Part shown: positions 26,785 to 35,270 of the stretch, in pieces | Position numbering within the stretch: the first letter of the stretch is position 1 | Layout of the letters: each line of letters begins with the position of its first letter | DNA from: an uncultured SAR116 cluster alpha proteobacterium | GTDB lineage: Bacteria; Pseudomonadota; Alphaproteobacteria; Puniceispirillales; Puniceispirillaceae | DNA: 57,391 bases | Direction of reading: 5' to 3' | Assembly (NCBI GenBank): GCA_902578815.1 | Contig: CACHEI010000012.1 | Location: 1 to 57,391 of the forward strand | The notes under the pieces: model-generated | What the model was told of the DNA's origin: nothing | The model's input: the letters and a program-made list of their open reading frames with translations, nothing else | The model's database searches: none | Position numbers and translations under genes: made by a program

Positions 26785-26796
26785 ATGTTATAACAT
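26785..26796. promoter_or_regulatory. Zur-box-like palindrome
   Basis: ATGTTATAACAT is a perfect 12-base palindrome in the divergent promoter region of the two COG0523 genes, 63 bases before the right gene and 129 before the left. It matches the core of proteobacterial Zur operators (GTTAT...ATAAC). Zinc-dependent repression of both genes is the likely meaning; the match is by eye. Confidence 0.7.
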
Positions 26797-26858
26797 AATG
26801 CAGTAGCTCAGCAAAGGGTTAGCATTCTCTTCAACCAAAAGTTATAGAGAGACAAAAT

Positions 26859-27830
26859 ATGAACCAAACACAACAAGTGCCTGTAACCGTTTTGACCGGC
26901 TTTCTTGGTGCGGGGAAAACTACGCTTCTTAACCGTATTCTCACTGAACAACATGGCCGTCGATACGCGGTGATCGTTAATGAATTTGGCGAAGAGGGTA
27001 TTGATAATGACCTTGTAGTAGATGCTGATGAAGAAGTTTTTGAGATGAATAATGGTTGCATTTGCTGCACTGTCCGGGGCGACTTAATCCGCATTCTGAG
27101 CGGACTTATGAAACGTGCAGACCAATTAGATGCGATTATTGTTGAAACCACTGGCCTCGCAGATCCAGCACCTGTAGCCCAGACTTTTTTTGTAGACCAG
27201 GATGTAGCAGATCGTACGAAACTAGACGCCATCGTTACAGTAGCTGACGCTGTGCACCTAAATTCCCAATTAGGTGAACATCACGAAGCTGAGGAGCAGG
27301 TTGCATTTGCAGATGTTGTGTTGCTTAACAAAACAGACCTTGTGGATGAAACTGGTTTAGATGGCGTTGAGAAGCGTATAAAAAAAATCAATCCATACAC
27401 TAAAATCATCCGAACTGCGCACTGCGACGCGCCGCTGGAAAACATTCTTAGCCTAGACGCTTTCAGCCTTGAGCGTGTCCTTGAGGTGGAGCCAGATTTT
27501 TTAGACTCCGACCATGATCATGAGCATGATGATGATGTAACCAGCGTGTCGATTGTATCTGAGGCTCCACTTGACCTGGAAAAATTTGAGGCTTGGTTTG
27601 GTAAGCTTCTTCAAACACATGGTCAAGATATCTTACGGTCGAAGGGTATTATTGAATTTCTTGGGATCGATGAACGCTATGTGTTTCAGGGTGTACACAT
27701 GCTCATGGATGCATCGCCAATGGGAGCTTGGCCAGAGGGAGCAAATAGAAATTCGCGTATGGTTTTTATCGGTCGTAACCTGGAAAGCATGAACCTCAAG
27801 GAGGGTTTTGAAGGATGCAAAGCGGCGTAA
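26859..27830 (+). CDS. COG0523 (CobW-type) G3E GTPase, probable zinc chaperone
   Basis: This is a G3E GTPase (323 aa) homologous to its divergent neighbour. Walker A is GFLGAGKTT (residues 14-22), the metal-binding motif is NNGCICCTVRGD (Cys67, Cys69, Cys70), followed by VETTGLADPAP and LNKTDL. The His/Asp cluster DSDHDHEHDDD sits before the C-terminal CobW_C domain (EAWFGKLLQTHGQDILRSKGII...RMVFIGRNL). The ATG follows AGAGAGACAAAAT. A Zur-like palindrome lies 63 bases upstream, so expression under zinc shortage is expected. Its 3' end overlaps the next gene by 16 bases, forming a three-gene operon with a WD40 protein and a small cysteine protein. Confidence 0.92.
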   Translation: MNQTQQVPVTVLTGFLGAGKTTLLNRILTEQHGRRYAVIVNEFGEEGIDNDLVVDADEEVFEMNNGCICCTVRGDLIRILSGLMKRADQLDAIIVETTGLADPAPVAQTFFVDQDVADRTKLDAIVTVADAVHLNSQLGEHHEAEEQVAFADVVLLNKTDLVDETGLDGVEKRIKKINPYTKIIRTAHCDAPLENILSLDAFSLERVLEVEPDFLDSDHDHEHDDDVTSVSIVSEAPLDLEKFEAWFGKLLQTHGQDILRSKGIIEFLGIDERYVFQGVHMLMDASPMGAWPEGANRNSRMVFIGRNLESMNLKEGFEGCKAA

Positions 27831-28894
27831 CGTCAACAACTGTTGATCGCACTGCTAAGAGAATAGGGATTAGCGAAACTGAAGTTGAGAGGCGTGGGTT
27901 TAAATACGAGCTTGGAGCACCGGTCACTGGTGCCGCAACTGTTGGAGATGCTGTTGCTGTTGGCTTTGGCGATGGCTCTTTAAGATTTTTTCGTCCCGGG
28001 CAAAAACCCTCCGTTCAGCAAAGCCATCTCGGAGTTATCTTGTGCATGGCTGCTTACCGGGATGTTTTAGTGACCGGTGGTGACGATGGGCGTTGTCTTA
28101 AAATCACACCCAATGGGATTATGCAAGAACTTGCTGATTTTGATACAAAGTGGGTTGATTGTGTTGCAGCAACTCAGGGGTTAGTAGCGTGCTCTTCTGG
28201 CAAAAATGTTCAACTATGGTCGGCTGGGCAATCTAAGCCATTAAACTTTGTTCACTCAAGCACCGTTGGCGGCCTGAGTTTTGATGCAAGAGGACAGCGG
28301 CTTGCCGTGGCACATTATGGAGGTGTCACAGTGTGGGGACGCACTAGGCGAAAATGGAAATCCTCAACTTTTGCGTGGAAAGGATTTCATGGTGCCGTAA
28401 CCTTTAGTCCAGATGGAAAATATCTTGTTTCTGCCATGCAAGAAAATGCTGTTCATGGGTGGAGGATACGCGATAAAGCCAACCTTGCCATGTCAGGTTA
28501 TCCTGCCAAGGTCAAAAGTTTTGCATGGGCTGGGGACACCCCTTTTCTTGTAACTTCCGGTGCGGATGAAGCTATCTGCTGGCCATTTGATGGCAAAAAT
28601 GGCCCCATGGAACGATCTCCCTTGTGCATTGCCCACAATCGGAAACAAATAGCAACGTGTGTTTTAGCATTGCAGAATGAGGATGCCGTCTTTGCTGGTT
28701 TTCGCGATGGGTCGGTGTTGTTGGCCAAGCTTGATGGAACGGTAGATCCAATAGCTATTCGAGGTTCTTCCGGCGCAGAGGTTACAGCGATGGCACTCTC
28801 ACCATCGAAATCCCACCTCGCGATAGGTGACGCTAAAGGAAACGTTTTGTGGGCACCTTTGGGGAATGGAGTAGCATATGCAAGGAATGTTTAA
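27815..28894 (+). CDS. WD40-repeat beta-propeller protein of a COG0523 operon
   Basis: This is a 359-residue WD40-like protein without a signal peptide, therefore cytoplasmic. Repeated blade patterns are visible: AVGFGDGSLRFFRPG, VLVTGGDDGRCLKI, VACSSGKNVQLW, LAVAHYGGVTVWG, SPDGKYLVSAMQENAVHGW, LVTSGADEAICWPF, VFAGFRDGSVLLAKL and SPSKSHLAIGDAKGNVLW, enough for a seven- or eight-bladed propeller. It overlaps the COG0523 gene upstream and the small cysteine protein gene downstream, which argues for a shared complex. A scaffold that presents the client of the GTPase is a reasonable inference; the biochemical role is unknown. Confidence 0.85.
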   Translation: MQSGVTSTTVDRTAKRIGISETEVERRGFKYELGAPVTGAATVGDAVAVGFGDGSLRFFRPGQKPSVQQSHLGVILCMAAYRDVLVTGGDDGRCLKITPNGIMQELADFDTKWVDCVAATQGLVACSSGKNVQLWSAGQSKPLNFVHSSTVGGLSFDARGQRLAVAHYGGVTVWGRTRRKWKSSTFAWKGFHGAVTFSPDGKYLVSAMQENAVHGWRIRDKANLAMSGYPAKVKSFAWAGDTPFLVTSGADEAICWPFDGKNGPMERSPLCIAHNRKQIATCVLALQNEDAVFAGFRDGSVLLAKLDGTVDPIAIRGSSGAEVTAMALSPSKSHLAIGDAKGNVLWAPLGNGVAYARNV

Positions 28895-29138
28895 TAGAAA
28901 GCGTCCTGACGCAAACGCTGTAAGAAACTTAAAAAAAATTGTGGCAGAGCAATTTGAGTTGCCAGATGACACAACACTGAGTGTTGCTGAACTTAATTGC
29001 CATGAACCCGGGTGCCCACCAACAGAAACAGTCATAACTGCGCGTTCACCAGATGGAACGACGAGTGATTGGCATGTTGCAAAAGCTATTGCTGATATAA
29101 AAGAAACTGACATCAACAAGTTGACTCAAAAGATCTGA
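28878..29138 (+). CDS. small conserved protein with CxEPGCPP motif
   Basis: This is an 86-residue protein whose centre reads VAELNCHEPGCPPTETVITARSPDG, a conserved two-cysteine motif (Cys-x4-Cys) that could bind a metal. The N-terminus (FNRKRPDANAVRNLKKIVAEQFELPDDTTLSV) and the C-terminal helix region are typical of a small proteobacterial family of unknown function. Its start overlaps the end of the WD40 gene by 17 bases, so the two are translationally coupled, and both follow a Zur-type-controlled COG0523 GTPase. It could be the metal acceptor or an adaptor of that GTPase; this is inference from context. Confidence 0.75.
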   Translation: MQGMFNRKRPDANAVRNLKKIVAEQFELPDDTTLSVAELNCHEPGCPPTETVITARSPDGTTSDWHVAKAIADIKETDINKLTQKI

Positions 29139-29244
29139 CAATCAAGTCAGCACCGTATATGTCGATGATCGAAAAAAACGAATTTTAAAAGGTTGAACGC
29201 TTTTTTTATCGTAACTTACTGGTGATAGCGATCATCCCGGGCAA

Positions 29245-29436
29245 TCACTTACTTTTATCTTTTATTGTCATTTGCACTAACCTTTTTTTCAACTGACCTT
29301 GTAGAGCCTTGATGTCATATGGTCTCATCTTTTTCCATTTGTCATATTCAGAGCGAGTACGGCCACAACCCTGGCACCATCCTTTGGGTCCGGAGAAATC
29401 GCAAATATCAATGCAAGGACTTTTGGCTGACTTCAT
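29245..29436 (-). CDS. DUF1289 family small protein
   Basis: This 63-residue protein carries the DUF1289 pattern SPCIDICDFSGPKGWCQGCGRTRSEYDKWKKM, with four conserved cysteines in CxxxC...CxxC arrangement, probably a small metal site. The C-terminus is strongly basic (KKRLVQMTIKDKSK). It overlaps the preceding DUF938 methyltransferase gene by 4 bases (ATGA), so both are translated from one message. The function of the family is not established. Confidence 0.85.
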   Translation of the reverse strand: MKSAKSPCIDICDFSGPKGWCQGCGRTRSEYDKWKKMRPYDIKALQGQLKKRLVQMTIKDKSK

Positions 29437-30092
29437 CTCTTTTTTTCAACAATGAATGCGAGATTATTTGCGGGCATTTTTTCAATTCTCAACAAAGCTA
29501 AGCCCTCTCTCTTAACTTGCTCAATCATCCATGTGTCATTTTTGTATCCAATTTCAGGGTCAGCTGCTTTTAAACTTTGATGAAAAGACTTGTCGCCAGG
29601 AGTTGTAAGTTTTCCATTCCTTTTGAACGGCCCATAAATTATGGAGCGGCCACCTGGCGCCAAAGCAAGGGAGATTTCGCCGATAATTGTTTTAGCCTCA
29701 GATACACTTATCAAGTGGATGAGGTTCACTAAAAGTACAAATTGTTGATTAGTATGTTCTGAAGACCAACCAACTTGAGTTGCATCTAAAAGAACTGGTG
29801 TATTCAAATTAGCTAGGGTTTTGTCCGAGCTCCAAGTTTTGATGCTTGCAATGCGCGATGGATCAATATCGGATGGTTGCCAGTTTAATTTGGGTTTTGC
29901 AGCAGCTAGCTTCACGATGTGTTGGCCTGTTCCGCTTGCTATTTCCAACGCCTGACCCTTCTCAGGTGCAATCTCCATAACAAGGTCTACTATGGGATTA
30001 GCGTTCCTATCTGCCGCCGGCGCCAAAAGACGGCCATCTTGGCCTGGAATTGCGACACTAGCTGTCGATGGGATATTCTTTCTTAAACTCAT
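29433..30092 (-). CDS. DUF938 family SAM-dependent methyltransferase-like protein
   Basis: This 219-residue protein matches the DUF938 family. Recognisable parts are SVAIPGQDGRLLAPAADRNANPIVDLV, the SAM-binding loop ALEIASGTGQHIV, WQPSDIDPSRIASI and SLALAPGGRSIIYGPFKRNGKLT with the terminal GLALLRIEKMPANNLAFIVEKK. The frame is open further upstream, but that part is hydrophobic and overlaps a candidate small RNA, so ATG 30092 was taken. The substrate is unknown. It forms an overlapping pair with the DUF1289 gene. Confidence 0.85.
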   Translation of the reverse strand: MSLRKNIPSTASVAIPGQDGRLLAPAADRNANPIVDLVMEIAPEKGQALEIASGTGQHIVKLAAAKPKLNWQPSDIDPSRIASIKTWSSDKTLANLNTPVLLDATQVGWSSEHTNQQFVLLVNLIHLISVSEAKTIIGEISLALAPGGRSIIYGPFKRNGKLTTPGDKSFHQSLKAADPEIGYKNDTWMIEQVKREGLALLRIEKMPANNLAFIVEKKR

Positions 30093-30160
30093 ATTTGAGA
30101 TTTTACTCTTTGACCATGAGTTAAGGCAATCATCTGTAAACTCAAGATTCAATTTTTCAT

Positions 30161-30266
30161 AAAAAAGGACCAGCAGAAGCCAGCCCAAGTTTAAGTTAGA
30201 AAATATGAAGAAAATGTTCACTCAGCATGACGACTTGTGGCTAAAATGTTAGGGCAGTGTGAAAAT
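30161..30266 (-). ncRNA. candidate small RNA, family copy A
   Basis: Read on the minus strand, the 3' end is a hairpin, GGGCTGGC-TTCT-GCTGGTCC (30167-30186), followed by six T. Three of its eight pairs are G-U wobbles that exist only on this strand, so transcription is leftward. Upstream are CTTAAAC and a block matching copy B at 34859-34970 (on the plus strand CATGACGACTT-GTGG, then AAAATGTTAGG and GTGAAAA). The CCTCCC segment of the other copies is eroded here. The 5' end is unknown. It lies about 70 bases upstream of the DUF938 start on the same strand, so it could also act as a leader. Confidence 0.5.
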
Positions 30267-30314
30267 TGTCTGAAACCTGAGTAGGGGTTTAAACGCATAT
30301 TTCCAAATCAAAGG

Positions 30315-30524
30315 TCAGTGGTCCAAGGGCGGTCAGGCACTGATAGCTGATTTTGGGCCCAGTTTATTGATGCTTGTCACTGATCTAGTTGGTCTTTTGA
30401 TTTTAGGATGCAGGATTATTAGGCAGGAGTGCTTGCTCTTCAGGCTTCGGACCTTGGTGAGTTGGTGAAGGCGTCCGGTGAAAATTCAATTCAGTGGTCC
30501 AAAAAATTAAATGCTTGCCTGACC
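30315..30524. promoter_or_regulatory. repeated elements upstream of the first EamA gene
   Basis: TCAGTGGTCCAA occurs at 30315-30326 and again at 30491-30502, and GGTCAGGC (30331-30338) is matched by its complement GCCTGACC (30517-30524). Paired direct and inverted elements just before a promoterless stretch suggest binding sites of one regulator flanking the EamA promoter. The regulator is unknown. Confidence 0.4.
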
Positions 30525-30567
30525 ATCACTGATCTATTTGCAACTTGCACTGAGTGAGCCGGAGTTA

Positions 30568-31431
30568 ATGAAACATTTATCGAGCAGGCAACTCAGTTTT
30601 ATACTCATGGTTACAGCAATGTGCTGCTTACCTGGTATGGATGCAATGGCGAAATACTTGTCCCAAACAATGCCAGTTATGCAAGTAATTTGGTTTCGCT
30701 ATCTCGGTCAATTTCTTGTAGTGCTGTGCATACTGTCATCAAATCTGAGGGCTTCAGCTGAAACAGATAATTTAGGCATTCAACTCCTAAGGTCAGGCAC
30801 ATTATTTGGAACAACTGTTTGTTTCTTTTTTGCGCTAAAATTTATTGACCAAGGTCAAGCTGCCGCAACCTTCCAAGTGGCACCGCTCATTATTTCCTTG
30901 CTGGCAATGCTGTTTCTTGGGGAGCGTCTTGGTATAAAAAAATGCTTTGGGATACTTCTAGGCTTTACTGGCGCAATCATTATAGTGCAGCCGCAGCAAT
31001 TTCATTTTTCAGTATTTGCGCTTTTACCGATACTCGCAGCGACATTTTATGCAGTTTACGCTGTGCTTACCAGGTCACTTGGAAAGGGTGATGATGCTAG
31101 GACAACACTCTTTTATACGACGGCTTTCGGAGCACTTGCGACTTGTTTTGTCATACCTTTTGTATGGGTAAATCCAACGACCGTGGCTGAAATTTTAGCA
31201 ATCGCAGTGATGATAACATTAGCAAGCCTTGGGCATTTTTTACTAATAAGAGCATTTCAATTGAACGGAGCATCAGATTTGGCCCCATTAAATTATTTTG
31301 GGCTTGTTTTTGCGTTGCTTTGGGGCGCTTTTTTATTTGATGAGACACCTGCTAAAACAACTCTGATAGGTAGCTTTCTAGTTGTCGGCGCGGGCCTATT
31401 CGTTATGAAAACCTCCCAAGCACCCAAATAA
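30568..31431 (+). CDS. EamA/DMT family transporter
   Basis: This inner-membrane protein (287 aa) of the drug/metabolite transporter superfamily has ten predicted helices in two EamA repeats. Characteristic parts are MDAMAKYLSQTMPVMQVIWFRYLGQF in the first repeat, FFALKFIDQGQAAATFQVAPLIISLLAMLFLGERLGIKKCFGILLGFTGAIIIVQP at the end of it, and LNYFGLVFALLWGAFLFDETPAKTTLIGSFLVVGAGLFV at the C-terminus. ATG 30568 has CGGAG 3 bases upstream; a TTG at 30538 is in frame but less likely. The substrate, usually a metabolite exported by proton antiport, is unknown. Confidence 0.9.
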   Translation: MKHLSSRQLSFILMVTAMCCLPGMDAMAKYLSQTMPVMQVIWFRYLGQFLVVLCILSSNLRASAETDNLGIQLLRSGTLFGTTVCFFFALKFIDQGQAAATFQVAPLIISLLAMLFLGERLGIKKCFGILLGFTGAIIIVQPQQFHFSVFALLPILAATFYAVYAVLTRSLGKGDDARTTLFYTTAFGALATCFVIPFVWVNPTTVAEILAIAVMITLASLGHFLLIRAFQLNGASDLAPLNYFGLVFALLWGAFLFDETPAKTTLIGSFLVVGAGLFVMKTSQAPK

Positions 31432-31467
31432 ACAATGTTTAGCGATATGAATTGGATCGATCACCCC

Positions 31468-32271
31468 TCAACGTTTGGTGACTATTAAGCTGGGCATGTG
31501 AAGTCTAGAGATGACTTTACCAATCGGTGTAGCCACCTCAATTCGGACAGGAATGAACAACCCCGACTCTACCTCTGAAATGAACCCGACAACGTTATCT
31601 TTTTCTTTATTTTTTTTCCTCCACCGGTTTTTTATCTGATGCCCCCCAGTGGGCTTGCTTACAACGCCACATTTTATTGTGCTGCCTCCAAAAGCAGAAG
31701 GTCTATCCTTGATTAAATGTTGCACTCCCAAATCATGAAAACTCAAAATCGCAGTTCTGAGTCCATCGTAGATGCGATAATTACCCTCGCATCTACCAAT
31801 TTGTTGTATTGTTTTCAGTGTGTTCAACATCGCGCTAAAAGGGTCAATCGAACTTTTTATTAATTTCTGGCGTAATGGAAATACTTTTTCCTTGTCAATC
31901 TTAGGGTTTCGTTTTGTCCTTATCGCGCCATTTATTGGGTTCCAAATTGTTTCAGCTTGTTTTTTTTGTTCATCAGAAATGCTGGTTATTTGAAGTTTAA
32001 CAGGCTGAAAAGTACCTTCAATTATATTACCCGTTAGTGTGGAAGCGCCTCTAAAATCTCTTATTTTTTTCACAATACCCAAAGTTTGTGAGGCACCACT
32101 CATCGTATATGTATCTTGTTTAAATACCCATGCAGCTTCAGCTTTCGCAATATCTAGGTCACCCCATTGCACTTGGTAGGTAAGCTGCACCTCAATTTCA
32201 CGCGACCAGGCGTTGCCGACTATCAAATTACAAAATAACGCCAACAGGAAAGTGAAAACAGCTGGAACCAA
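31468..32271 (-). CDS. DUF3108 domain protein, periplasmic
   Basis: This 267-residue exported protein starts with a hydrophobic signal (LVPAVFTFLLALFCNLIVGNAWS), and its mature part matches DUF3108: EVQLTYQVQWGDLDIAKAEAAW, GIVKKIRDFRGASTLTG and SSIDPFSAMLNTLKTI, with a C-terminal strand-rich part ending FIPVRIEVATPIGKVISRLHM. The start is a TTG at 32271 preceded by AAGGAG with 8 bases spacing; an upstream TTG at 32292 is less well placed. DUF3108 proteins are periplasmic beta-rich proteins of unknown function, possibly envelope lipid or LPS related. Confidence 0.8.
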   Translation of the reverse strand: MVPAVFTFLLALFCNLIVGNAWSREIEVQLTYQVQWGDLDIAKAEAAWVFKQDTYTMSGASQTLGIVKKIRDFRGASTLTGNIIEGTFQPVKLQITSISDEQKKQAETIWNPINGAIRTKRNPKIDKEKVFPLRQKLIKSSIDPFSAMLNTLKTIQQIGRCEGNYRIYDGLRTAILSFHDLGVQHLIKDRPSAFGGSTIKCGVVSKPTGGHQIKNRWRKKNKEKDNVVGFISEVESGLFIPVRIEVATPIGKVISRLHMPSLIVTKR

Positions 32272-32428
32272 TATGTCATCTCCTTCAGACAAGGTTTGTT
32301 CTGAGACGCGGTAAGTTCACTGGGTTGCTATTCTCAAAAGTTATTTGCAAGTTTTCTGCTGTGAATTAGTTTCTTTAATTGGTGTTTTTTGCATCGTTTG
32401 GTAGCTGCGGGCTGTTCCTTCAAACCAC

Positions 32429-33484
32429 TTATGACAATTCCCGATAAGGTGTCGCTTTTTCTGGCAGTCTCCGCTTCAAATAATAGTTCTCGTTGTGAAG
32501 CTGTCGAACCAGAACTGGCCACATCTCAATAAATGCGGCCGCGATTGAAGGTGATGGCGATGGCAGATCGTGACGCACCAATTTATGGAGTGCGGGCAAC
32601 GCGTGGTAGGGCACTTTCGGATACATGTGGTGTTCTATATGGTAGTTCATGTTCCAGTAAATGAACCTTGAAAACGGATTCATCAGCACAGTTCGTGTGT
32701 TAAGTCGGTGATCGGTAACATTGTCAGCAAGGCCGCCATGCTGCAACATTCCTGTCATTACATGATGCCAAGCGCCATAGAGCCGGGGCGTGCCGACTAG
32801 CAGCAATGGTAACCAACTCTGCGTCGCAACAGCCACGCTGATTGTTGCTCCATAGATTAATATCCAGAGCCGTGCCACACGCACTACCTTGTGTTGTTCG
32901 CTTTCAGGAATGTAAGTTTTTTCCTGAGGGTCAAGTTTTCCAAAGGCGTTTAGCACCATCAACCGAAGTCCCGTTGGAACGTCAATAAGCCCTAGGAAAT
33001 TTGCTATCAGTTTTGCTAATTGGGGCGGCCGCATTAGCTGGATCTCGGGATCACGGCCAACAATTATGGTGTCAGTGTGATGCCTCGCGTGGCTCCATCG
33101 CCATGTGTGTGGGTTCCGAATCATACAGAAACAGGCTATCTGATAAACGACGTCGTTCATCCAGCGTGTCTTGAAAGCAGTTTTGTGACCGCACTCGTGC
33201 CAGCGAGAGTCCATTGCAGACCCGTATAGAACTCCATACGCAAGAAAAAACGGCAACGAAAGCAACGAACCGTATAGGATCCCAGCGACAGTGGCTAATC
33301 CGACCATAGCTATACCAAGGATTAGAGTATCTTGGATAGCCGGGCCATCACTGAGCTTCATCAACGCGGCGAGCGATTTACGTGGTATCTCAGTTTGGTA
33401 CCAGTTTGATCTGGCGAGTCCCTTTTCCAGTGCTACCACGCCATCACGGCCGAGGAGAGAATAATCGCGACACTTCGACATCAT
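32429..33484 (-). CDS. membrane fatty acid desaturase family protein
   Basis: This is an integral-membrane di-iron desaturase or hydroxylase (351 aa). The three histidine boxes are present: HECGHKT, HARHH and, near the C-terminus, HIEHH in YWNMNYHIEHHMYPKVPYHALPALH. Hydrophobic helices surround IQDTLILGIAMVGLATVAGILYG and LLSLPFFLAYGVLYG. This arrangement matches acyl-lipid desaturases and the related monooxygenases. The N-terminal 60 residues are soluble. It would introduce a double bond or hydroxyl into a lipid chain or a similar hydrophobic substrate at the cytoplasmic side of the inner membrane; the substrate is not predictable. Confidence 0.9.
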   Translation of the reverse strand: MMSKCRDYSLLGRDGVVALEKGLARSNWYQTEIPRKSLAALMKLSDGPAIQDTLILGIAMVGLATVAGILYGSLLSLPFFLAYGVLYGSAMDSRWHECGHKTAFKTRWMNDVVYQIACFCMIRNPHTWRWSHARHHTDTIIVGRDPEIQLMRPPQLAKLIANFLGLIDVPTGLRLMVLNAFGKLDPQEKTYIPESEQHKVVRVARLWILIYGATISVAVATQSWLPLLLVGTPRLYGAWHHVMTGMLQHGGLADNVTDHRLNTRTVLMNPFSRFIYWNMNYHIEHHMYPKVPYHALPALHKLVRHDLPSPSPSIAAAFIEMWPVLVRQLHNENYYLKRRLPEKATPYRELS

Positions 33485-33888
33485 AATTAAAACGTATCAG
33501 GCTGTTGATTTAGCTTCAAGATAGATTGCTGCCGCAGCACTAGGGAGTGCTAACAGTTGATATAAATTTAGGTTTTCTGAGCCATCGTCATTTTTAGGTC
33601 TTTTCTTGCTAAAATTGGCCTTAATTTTCTATTTTCTGCCAGCCACAGATCGTCGAAGACTACGTCTGATCAACGCCTTAAAAAGCGCATTTTGGATGCG
33701 TTAGCAGATTATTTTGCGGATCATAATCACCTCGTTTTGGTGTCTATATGTATTCAATTTCTGGAGGCCAAGATACCAATTTGCCTAGGCGATTAAAATG
33801 ATAGTGTAAAGGATTTGCATTCTGCAAAAAAACTGGCATCAGGAGTTTCGTATTAGCCTTAACCAAATACGAATCAAAACGAAAATTA
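33485..33888. other. intergenic region without recognised gene
   Basis: About 400 AT-rich bases between the desaturase and an EamA gene, both on the minus strand. I see no ORF, repeat or strong hairpin that can be supported; it must contain the desaturase promoter at its left end. Confidence 0.5.
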
Positions 33889-34782
33889 TTACTCTTGTTT
33901 ATGCTCACTGCTAAATTTCTCGAACAAATATATGGAAGACAGAACAGTAATAAAGCCTATCCACTCAGTGACAGAGAGTATTTGAGACAAAAAAAACATC
34001 GCAAGCAGAGCCGCAAAAAGAGGCTCGACACAAGCCATCATTGAAGCCCTGATGGCGCCAATGTGTCGCGCGCCTTCGAAGAATAGAACCCAGCTTAAAA
34101 TATAAAAAAATCCATTGCTAAAAATTGCTATAATGCCTTTTGCCGAAACTGGCATTGCCATCGATGTGCTATGGGGGAAAAATAAAAATAAGAGCGATAA
34201 GGTGGTCAACCCGGAAATACTGATGAAAAAATTTAGGGAAGGGGACCCTATGGTTAACGCCAACACATTTGACTGGATAATGAAAAAGACAAAGCAAAAA
34301 AGTCCAAAAAAACTCACGGCCAGCCCGTAAAGGTTAATTTTAGCCTGACCATCATAAATCATGATTATCAGACCAATCATTACCATTGCCATGCAAAGCC
34401 ACTGGCTTTGCTTGATCCTCTCTTTTCCTGTCAGATGAAAGACCAAAGCAACACCAAGAGGAAATGAATATAAAATTAGCAGGACGAGCCCAACATCCAG
34501 AAAATTCACCGCGTGATATGTTGCTGCTAGCAGAAATAATGCTAACAGTCCTGAGACCACAATTCGCCAAATTAGATGCGTGGGAATACGAACTGAAGTC
34601 TTCTTTAAAAATAAAAGGGGAAGCAAGAAAAATGCGCCAATAGCGTAACGCGATAAAATCAAAAAGAACAAAGAAGAACCTTCGTCCATCGCTATTTTTG
34701 CAGAGTTCGGCACAAAGGCGAAACAAACTGAAGATACAAGGACCATCATCATGCCTAAATGGTTCTTGGGAAGATTCATCAA
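33889..34782 (-). CDS. EamA/DMT family transporter
   Basis: This second drug/metabolite transporter (297 aa) is only distantly like the first. Ten hydrophobic helices are visible. The first repeat has SSVCFAFVPNSAKIAMDEGSSLFFLILSRYAIGAFFLLPL, and the second ends FFEGARHIGAIRASMMACVEPLFAALLAMFFLSQILSVTEWIGFITVLSSIYLFEK, a typical EamA C-terminal pattern. The start has two adjacent ATGs at 34782 and 34779. The substrate is unknown. A candidate small RNA that terminates leftward is found about 80 bases upstream. Confidence 0.88.
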   Translation of the reverse strand: MMNLPKNHLGMMMVLVSSVCFAFVPNSAKIAMDEGSSLFFLILSRYAIGAFFLLPLLFLKKTSVRIPTHLIWRIVVSGLLALFLLAATYHAVNFLDVGLVLLILYSFPLGVALVFHLTGKERIKQSQWLCMAMVMIGLIIMIYDGQAKINLYGLAVSFFGLFCFVFFIIQSNVLALTIGSPSLNFFISISGLTTLSLLFLFFPHSTSMAMPVSAKGIIAIFSNGFFYILSWVLFFEGARHIGAIRASMMACVEPLFAALLAMFFLSQILSVTEWIGFITVLSSIYLFEKFSSEHKQE

Positions 34783-34858
34783 CTTTTTTACCTCAAAGAA
34801 GGCTTATAGTCTAAGTCCGACGTAGTGCTTAGAGCAAGCTAAGCTAATAAGTGTTTGC

Positions 34859-34970
34859 AAAAAAAAGACCGGCAAAAGCCGGTCCGAGTTTAGGGAGGAA
34901 TACATGCGTGTATATTCATTCCCCATGACGACTTTGTGGAGAAAATGTTAGGAAAGCGTGAAAACTACTC
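34859..34970 (-). ncRNA. candidate small RNA, family copy B
   Basis: On the minus strand a perfect 7-bp hairpin, GACCGGC-TTTT-GCCGGTC (34867-34884), is followed by eight T, a strong Rho-independent terminator. No protein gene ends here on this strand. Directly upstream is ATTCCTCCCTAAACTCG, an exposed anti-Shine-Dalgarno-like segment, preceded by a stem GGAAT...ATTCC. The further block at about 34924-34966 (CATGACGACTTTGTGG on the plus strand) matches copy A at 30161-30266. The layout is hairpin, CU-rich single strand, terminator, as in trans-acting sRNAs of alphaproteobacteria. The 5' end is not determined. Confidence 0.6.
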
Positions 34971-35270
34971 TTCACTGGGGGCAGGATAATCAGTCCATTT
35001 CTCGTCCTAATTATAGCCAATTAAAACTTGTTGTTTAACCCGTCATAGGTCCGCGAACCCCTTGTCCTGGAACTCGGACCTTGTATAGATTAGTTTATAT
35101 TGGCTTTGGATGTTCTTTACTGATCCGATACTTTTAAAGAGTTTTAAAGATTGTTTTAGATTAGACTGGTTAGGATTCATATGACAGCTATATGCTATCT
35201 CATAAAATATAGTTTTGATGTTCAATATAGCTAACAATCAAAAGCTAAAGAAAAACGGAGTATGGTGGAG

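Noticed and set aside
35043..35237. 64-codon minus-strand frame (MLAILNIKTIFYEIAYSC...)
   Set aside because: Low-complexity AT-rich composition, no ribosome binding site and no recognisable pattern; most likely chance.
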